Assembly (NCBI GenBank): GCA_937905825.1
Contig: CALCXM010000154.1
Span: 34,992-98,991, forward strand
Reading direction: 5' to 3'
Source of the DNA: an uncultured bacterium
GTDB lineage: Bacteria > Planctomycetota > UBA1135 > GCA-002686595
Length of the DNA: 64,000 nucleotides
Below, one piece after another: positions 60,488-64,000 of the stretch. Below the pieces are notes generated by a model, which saw only the letters and a list, made by a program, of their open reading frames with translations, ran no database searches and was not told the DNA's origin. Positions within the stretch are counted from its first letter, which is position 1. Every line of letters starts with the position of its first letter. A program made the translations under genes and the position numbers.

Positions 60488-61417
60488 ATGATCGAGATTC
60501 GCAATCTGAGCAAACGCTTCGGCCCGCTTCACGCGGTCGAAGACCTGTCCTTCCACGTCGCCAAGGGCGAAGTCCTGGGCTTTCTGGGCCCGAACGGCGC
60601 TGGTAAATCCACAACGATGAAGATGCTGACCGGGTTCCTCGAACCCAGTGCCGGCAGCGCATCGGTCTGTGGCCACGACGTTCAAAAGGACCCACTCGCG
60701 GCGAAGCGGAACATCGGCTACCTGCCGGAGGGAGCTCCCCTGTACGGCGACATGACCCCGAGGGGGTTCCTGAACTTCGTCGCGGAGATTCGCGGACTGT
60801 CCGGTGCCCAGCGCAAGGCGCGCATCGACGAAGTCGTCGACCGGGTGCACATCGGCGGTGTCATGGGGCAACGCATCGAGACCCTCTCGAAGGGCTTCAA
60901 GCGCCGGGTCGGATTGGCCCAGGCGATCCTGCACGATCCGCCGGTGCTGATCTTGGACGAGCCCACGGACGGCCTGGACCCCAACCAGAAGCACGACGTG
61001 CGCGCTTTGATCCTCGAGATGGCCCAGGACAAGTGCATCGTGCTTTCCACACACATCCTCGAAGAGGTCCCCGCGGTTTGCACCCGGGCCATCGTGATTG
61101 CGAAGGGCAAGCTACGTTTCGACGGCACCCCCGAGGACATGCGCCGCAAGGCGGCGGGCTTCGGCTCGATCTCTGTGCAGTTCGCAAGCCAAGTGAGCTC
61201 CACAGACCTCGAAGGCCTGAGCGGCGTGCAGAAGGTTCAAGCGCAGCCAGCAGGCGAAGGCCTCACAAGCTTCACCGTCTTCCCCTCCGGCGCCAGCAAC
61301 GCGCTGGAGTCCGTGACCCGGGCGGCCAACGACCGCAACTGGAACCTCACCAACATCTCCGTCGACGGCGGACACCTCGACGAAGTCTTCCGCCAGATCA
61401 CGGCGGGCTCGAACTAG
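60488..61417 (+). CDS. ABC transporter ATP-binding protein (GldA-like)
   Basis: A 309-residue protein with Walker A GPNGAGKST (34-42), the signature LSKGFKRRVGLAQ near 135 and Walker B VLILDEPTDGLDP near 155. After 215 a C-terminal extension is typical of the ABC-2/GldA group. ATG 60488 matches the family start (MIEIRNLSKRFG). It begins an operon with the permease and the GldG-like protein. Likely an exporter or a complex for surface function; gliding is a name only. Confidence 0.92.
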   Translation: MIEIRNLSKRFGPLHAVEDLSFHVAKGEVLGFLGPNGAGKSTTMKMLTGFLEPSAGSASVCGHDVQKDPLAAKRNIGYLPEGAPLYGDMTPRGFLNFVAEIRGLSGAQRKARIDEVVDRVHIGGVMGQRIETLSKGFKRRVGLAQAILHDPPVLILDEPTDGLDPNQKHDVRALILEMAQDKCIVLSTHILEEVPAVCTRAIVIAKGKLRFDGTPEDMRRKAAGFGSISVQFASQVSSTDLEGLSGVQKVQAQPAGEGLTSFTVFPSGASNALESVTRAANDRNWNLTNISVDGGHLDEVFRQITAGSN

Positions 61418-61435
61418 CAGGACGGGGACAATTCC

Positions 61436-62176
61436 ATGAGCAATACACTAGCCATCTTCAAGCGCGAACTCGGCGCCTACTTCGCGACGCCGGTCGCCGC
61501 CGTGTTCATCTTCATCTTCTTGGTCGCCCTCTTCGCCTTCACCTTCGGCGCGGGCTTCTTCACCGGGGAACCCACGGACCAAGCGGACTTGCAGTCCTTT
61601 TTCTTGCTGCACCCCTGGGTCTTCGTGCTCTTCATTCCGGCCATCTCCATGCGGCTTTGGTCGGAAGAGCGCCGCGTGGGCACCATCGAGCTTTTGATGA
61701 CCTTGCCGATCACCACCTTCCAGGCGGTCTTGGGCAAGTTCCTCGCGGCCTGGTGTTTCGTCGCCATCTCCTTGGCCTTGACCTTCTCGATCTGGTTCAC
61801 GGTCAACTACTTGGGTGAGCCCGACAACGGCGTGATCTTCGCCAGCTACGTGGGCAGCCTTTTGATGGCCGGCGCGTACCTCTCCATTGGATCCTTCGCT
61901 TCGGCGCTCTCCAAGAACCAGGTGATCGCCCTCGTGATCAGCGTGTTCATCTGTTTCGGATTCGTTCTCGCCGGCATGCCCGTGGTGCTCGACCCGCTCT
62001 CCGGCTTCTTGCCCGACAGCGCCCTGAACACGATCCGATCCTTCTCCTTCTTGACGCACTTCGAAGGCATCAGCAAGGGCTTGATCGATCTGCGCAACCT
62101 CATTTTCTTCGGCTCCTTGATGGGCTGCTTCCTCGTGGCGAACGCTGCCGTCGTCGACTTCAAGAAGGCCTCCTAA
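61436..62176 (+). CDS. ABC-2 type permease (GldF-like)
   Basis: A 246-residue membrane protein with six hydrophobic segments (AVFIFIFLVALFAFTFGAGFF, FVLFIPAISMRLW, LAAWCFVAISLALTF, IALVISVFICFGFVLAGMPVV, IFFGSLMGCFLVAN). The motif PAISMRLWSEERRVGTIELLMTLPI is the GldF/ABC-2 hallmark. It lies 18 bp after the ATPase and 15 bp before the next gene. Confidence 0.92.
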   Translation: MSNTLAIFKRELGAYFATPVAAVFIFIFLVALFAFTFGAGFFTGEPTDQADLQSFFLLHPWVFVLFIPAISMRLWSEERRVGTIELLMTLPITTFQAVLGKFLAAWCFVAISLALTFSIWFTVNYLGEPDNGVIFASYVGSLLMAGAYLSIGSFASALSKNQVIALVISVFICFGFVLAGMPVVLDPLSGFLPDSALNTIRSFSFLTHFEGISKGLIDLRNLIFFGSLMGCFLVANAAVVDFKKAS

Positions 62177-62191
62177 GGAAACTATCCGATC

Positions 62192-64000
62192 ATGAAGAAA
62201 CTCAATCTCATCGCCCTGCCGGTGCTCATCGCACTGTTCTTCGCCGTCAACTTGGCGAGCAATGCCTTCTTTACGGGCACCAAGTTGGACTTGACCGAGG
62301 CCAAGCTGTTCACGCTTTCCGAAGGCACCAAGAACATCCTCGGTGCCATGGAAGAGCCCGTCACCCTGCGGCTCTTCTACTCGTCAACCTTGGCCAAGGA
62401 GAAGGCTCCAGTCCTGGAGCGTTACGCCCAGCGCGTCACCGAACTCTTGGACGAGTACGCGTCTTACGCGGAGGGCAAGCTCACCATCATCCAGGTGGAC
62501 CCGCAGCCCTTCTCGGAAGAAGAAGACATGGCCGTCGAGTTCGGCATGAAGGGCGTGCCCGTGACGTCCGCCGGCGAACTCGTCTACTTCGGCGTCGCAG
62601 CCAGCAACTCGATTGATGACCAGGAAGTGATTCCGTTCATCGAACTGCCCCGAGAAGACTTCCTGGAGTACGACTTCACGAAGTTGATCTACGGCCTGGC
62701 GAATCCCCAGAAGCACAAGGTCGGTCTCTTGACCAGCCTGCCCATCGAAGGCGGTGCCCCCAACCCCATGGACCCCCGCGGACAAGCCGCTCAGCCCTGG
62801 TTCTTCCTCTCCCAAGTCGAGACCGCTTTCGAAGTCGAGACCATCGAGCGCGGCGCCACCGACCTGCCCGCAGACATCAACCTCCTGCTCTTGATTCACC
62901 CCAAGAAGCTCGACCCGCAGATGCTCTTTGCCATCGACCAGTTCGTGCTGGGCGGCGGCAAGGTGGTGGCCTTCATGGACCCGCACTGCGAGGCGGACAC
63001 GGAGGAGATCAATCCCCAGGACCAGATGTCGGCCTTCAGCGCCAACCGAACTTCCGACTTGGGGCCCTTGCCCCTCGCTTGGGGTTTTGAGTTGGTGGGC
63101 GAGAAGATCGCGGCGGACAAGGGCAACGCTCACCGCGTGCGCATGCCCGACGGCGAGATGCCCTACGTGGCTTGGCTCGACCTCAACGAGCAGAACCTCG
63201 GCGCGGGCGACGACGCGTCGGGCAAGGACCCGGTCATCAGCATGTTGAAGAAGATCAACATGGCCACCGCCGGCATCTTGAAGCCGACGGCGGACGCCAC
63301 CACGAAGTTCGAGCCGATGATCCAGACGGGAACGGAATCCATGCAAGTGGATCGCATCCGCGCTGCCATGCGTCCCGATCCCAAGGGCATGCTCGACAGC
63401 TTTGTCTCCGAGGACACGCCCTTGACCTTGGCCGCTCGCATCAGCGGTCCAATCAAGTCCGCGTACCCCGATGGACCTCCCGAGGTTCCCGTCAAAGAAG
63501 GCGAGCCGGTCCTCCCGGAGTTCACCCCCGACGGTGGCTGGAAGAAGGAAGGCACGGGGCAGATCATCGTGATCGCCGACGCCGACATGCTCCAGGACCG
63601 CTGGTGGGTCAACCTGCAGAACTTCTTCGGTCAGATGATCGCGAGCCCGACGTCCAACAACTCGGACCTCTTGATCAACTCTCTCGAAAACCTCACCGGG
63701 AACTCGGACATGATCTCCCTGCGCAGCCGCCAAGGGTTTGAACGTCCCTTCACGCGCGTCGACGCGATTCGCCAGCAGTCCGAGGAACGCTTCCGCGAGG
63801 AAGAGACCAAGCTGCAGCTCGATCTGAATGAAGCTGAGACCCGCCTGGCGGAACTTCAGTCCAAGAAGGAAGGCGCGGTGAGCAGCCTGATCATCACCCC
63901 CGAAGAGCGGGACGAGATCGAGAAGTTCCAGGCCAAGCGCATCGAGACTCGCAAGCAACTGCGTGAAGTGAAGTTCTCCTTGAAGAAGGACATCGACGCG
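62192..64000 (+). CDS. GldG-like ABC-associated periplasmic protein, C-terminus cut by the window edge
   Basis: 603 codons from ATG 62192 to the right edge without a stop. It has an N-terminal membrane anchor (MKKLNLIALPVLIALFFAVNLASN), then the GldG-type domain (LDLTEAKLFTLSEGTKNIL, PVTLRLFYSS, VLERYAQRVTELLDEYA, FDVETIERGATDLPADINLLLLIHPKKL-like region, QFVLGGGKVVAFMDPH). Near the end a coiled coil begins (EERFREEETKLQLDLNEAETRLAEL). Third gene of the ABC operon, as in gldA-gldF-gldG. Confidence 0.92.
   Translation, partial: MKKLNLIALPVLIALFFAVNLASNAFFTGTKLDLTEAKLFTLSEGTKNILGAMEEPVTLRLFYSSTLAKEKAPVLERYAQRVTELLDEYASYAEGKLTIIQVDPQPFSEEEDMAVEFGMKGVPVTSAGELVYFGVAASNSIDDQEVIPFIELPREDFLEYDFTKLIYGLANPQKHKVGLLTSLPIEGGAPNPMDPRGQAAQPWFFLSQVETAFEVETIERGATDLPADINLLLLIHPKKLDPQMLFAIDQFVLGGGKVVAFMDPHCEADTEEINPQDQMSAFSANRTSDLGPLPLAWGFELVGEKIAADKGNAHRVRMPDGEMPYVAWLDLNEQNLGAGDDASGKDPVISMLKKINMATAGILKPTADATTKFEPMIQTGTESMQVDRIRAAMRPDPKGMLDSFVSEDTPLTLAARISGPIKSAYPDGPPEVPVKEGEPVLPEFTPDGGWKKEGTGQIIVIADADMLQDRWWVNLQNFFGQMIASPTSNNSDLLINSLENLTGNSDMISLRSRQGFERPFTRVDAIRQQSEERFREEETKLQLDLNEAETRLAELQSKKEGAVSSLIITPEERDEIEKFQAKRIETRKQLREVKFSLKKDIDA

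Noticed and set aside
1..64000. tRNA, rRNA, CRISPR, insertion sequences, prophage.
   Set aside because: No T-arm GTTCGAAT-type matches in a cloverleaf, no direct-repeat arrays, no transposase or integrase motifs were seen.

Overview
The window is about 64 kb of GC-rich bacterial chromosome. It has no tRNA, rRNA, CRISPR array, IS element or prophage that I can see. The gene content points to Planctomycetota, probably a deep-branching marine-type lineage (inference). The markers are a large secreted protein combining a PVC-type propeller, cytochrome c and DUF1080; secreted FG-GAP/UnbV proteins; a Ser/Thr kinase with a DWG motif and a C-terminal formylglycine-generating-enzyme-like domain; ECF sigma factors with zinc-binding anti-sigma/TPR partners; and a C-terminal module ending in a WYRD..FN..L pattern that two unrelated secreted proteins share.

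Layout. 1-14.5 kb is almost entirely minus strand: a truncated secreted protein, a small Cys-rich secreted protein, a B12-binding radical SAM enzyme, pdxA, an SbcC/YhaN-like ATPase overlapping its SbcD/YhaO-like nuclease, pepN, and an orphan FlhB-C/FliK-like pair. At 14.8-16.0 kb lies the most notable gene, a secreted TlpA-like thioredoxin-fold protein. Its first catalytic Cys codon is an in-frame TGA (WGDW-U-GPC), followed 31 nt later by a perfect 8-bp hairpin with a GGUC loop, the apical loop of the E. coli fdhF SECIS. I read it as a selenoprotein that a standard gene caller would cut into two pieces. 16.3-19.1 kb has a secreted repeat-poor protein and an ECF sigma/anti-sigma pair. 19.5-25.1 kb has queG, then a chaperone operon (HscC-type Hsp70, a small membrane protein, and a DjlB/DjlC-like J protein without the HPD motif), and a small zinc ribbon protein behind a possibly structured leader.

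25.3-35.7 kb is again minus strand: a fused ADP-forming acyl-CoA synthetase, a TPR protein overlapping a UnbV/FG-GAP protein, a membrane glycosyltransferase, a saccharopine-dehydrogenase-like enzyme and a VCBS-repeat secreted protein. 36.2-37.3 kb has thiE overlapping a Sel1-like gene. 37.4-48.1 kb has a lipoprotein with carboxypeptidase-regulatory-like modules, queA overlapping a second membrane glycosyltransferase, a secreted endonuclease/phosphatase, a SpoIIAA-like protein and the 1285-residue PVC multidomain protein. 48.3-52.5 kb has a lipoprotein next to the kinase/FGE fusion. 52.5-56.8 kb has a tightly overlapped three-gene unit: a divergent ECF-like protein, a helical protein, and an NtrC-like ATPase without GAFTGA. 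57.2-64 kb has fabI, a DUF2007/zinc-ribbon protein, a ZIP-SO_0444 transporter fusion, and the start of a gliding-type ABC operon that runs off the right edge.

Functional links: queA and queG both serve queuosine synthesis, and QueG is cobalamin dependent, as the B12-binding radical SAM enzyme may be. Several genes encode exported redox or adhesion-type proteins. Several compact regulatory units (ECF/anti-sigma, ECF-like/AAA+, kinase/lipoprotein) fit the signalling-heavy genomes of this phylum. Selenocysteine machinery (selA, selB, selC, selD) is not in the window, so the selenoprotein call depends on it existing elsewhere in the genome.
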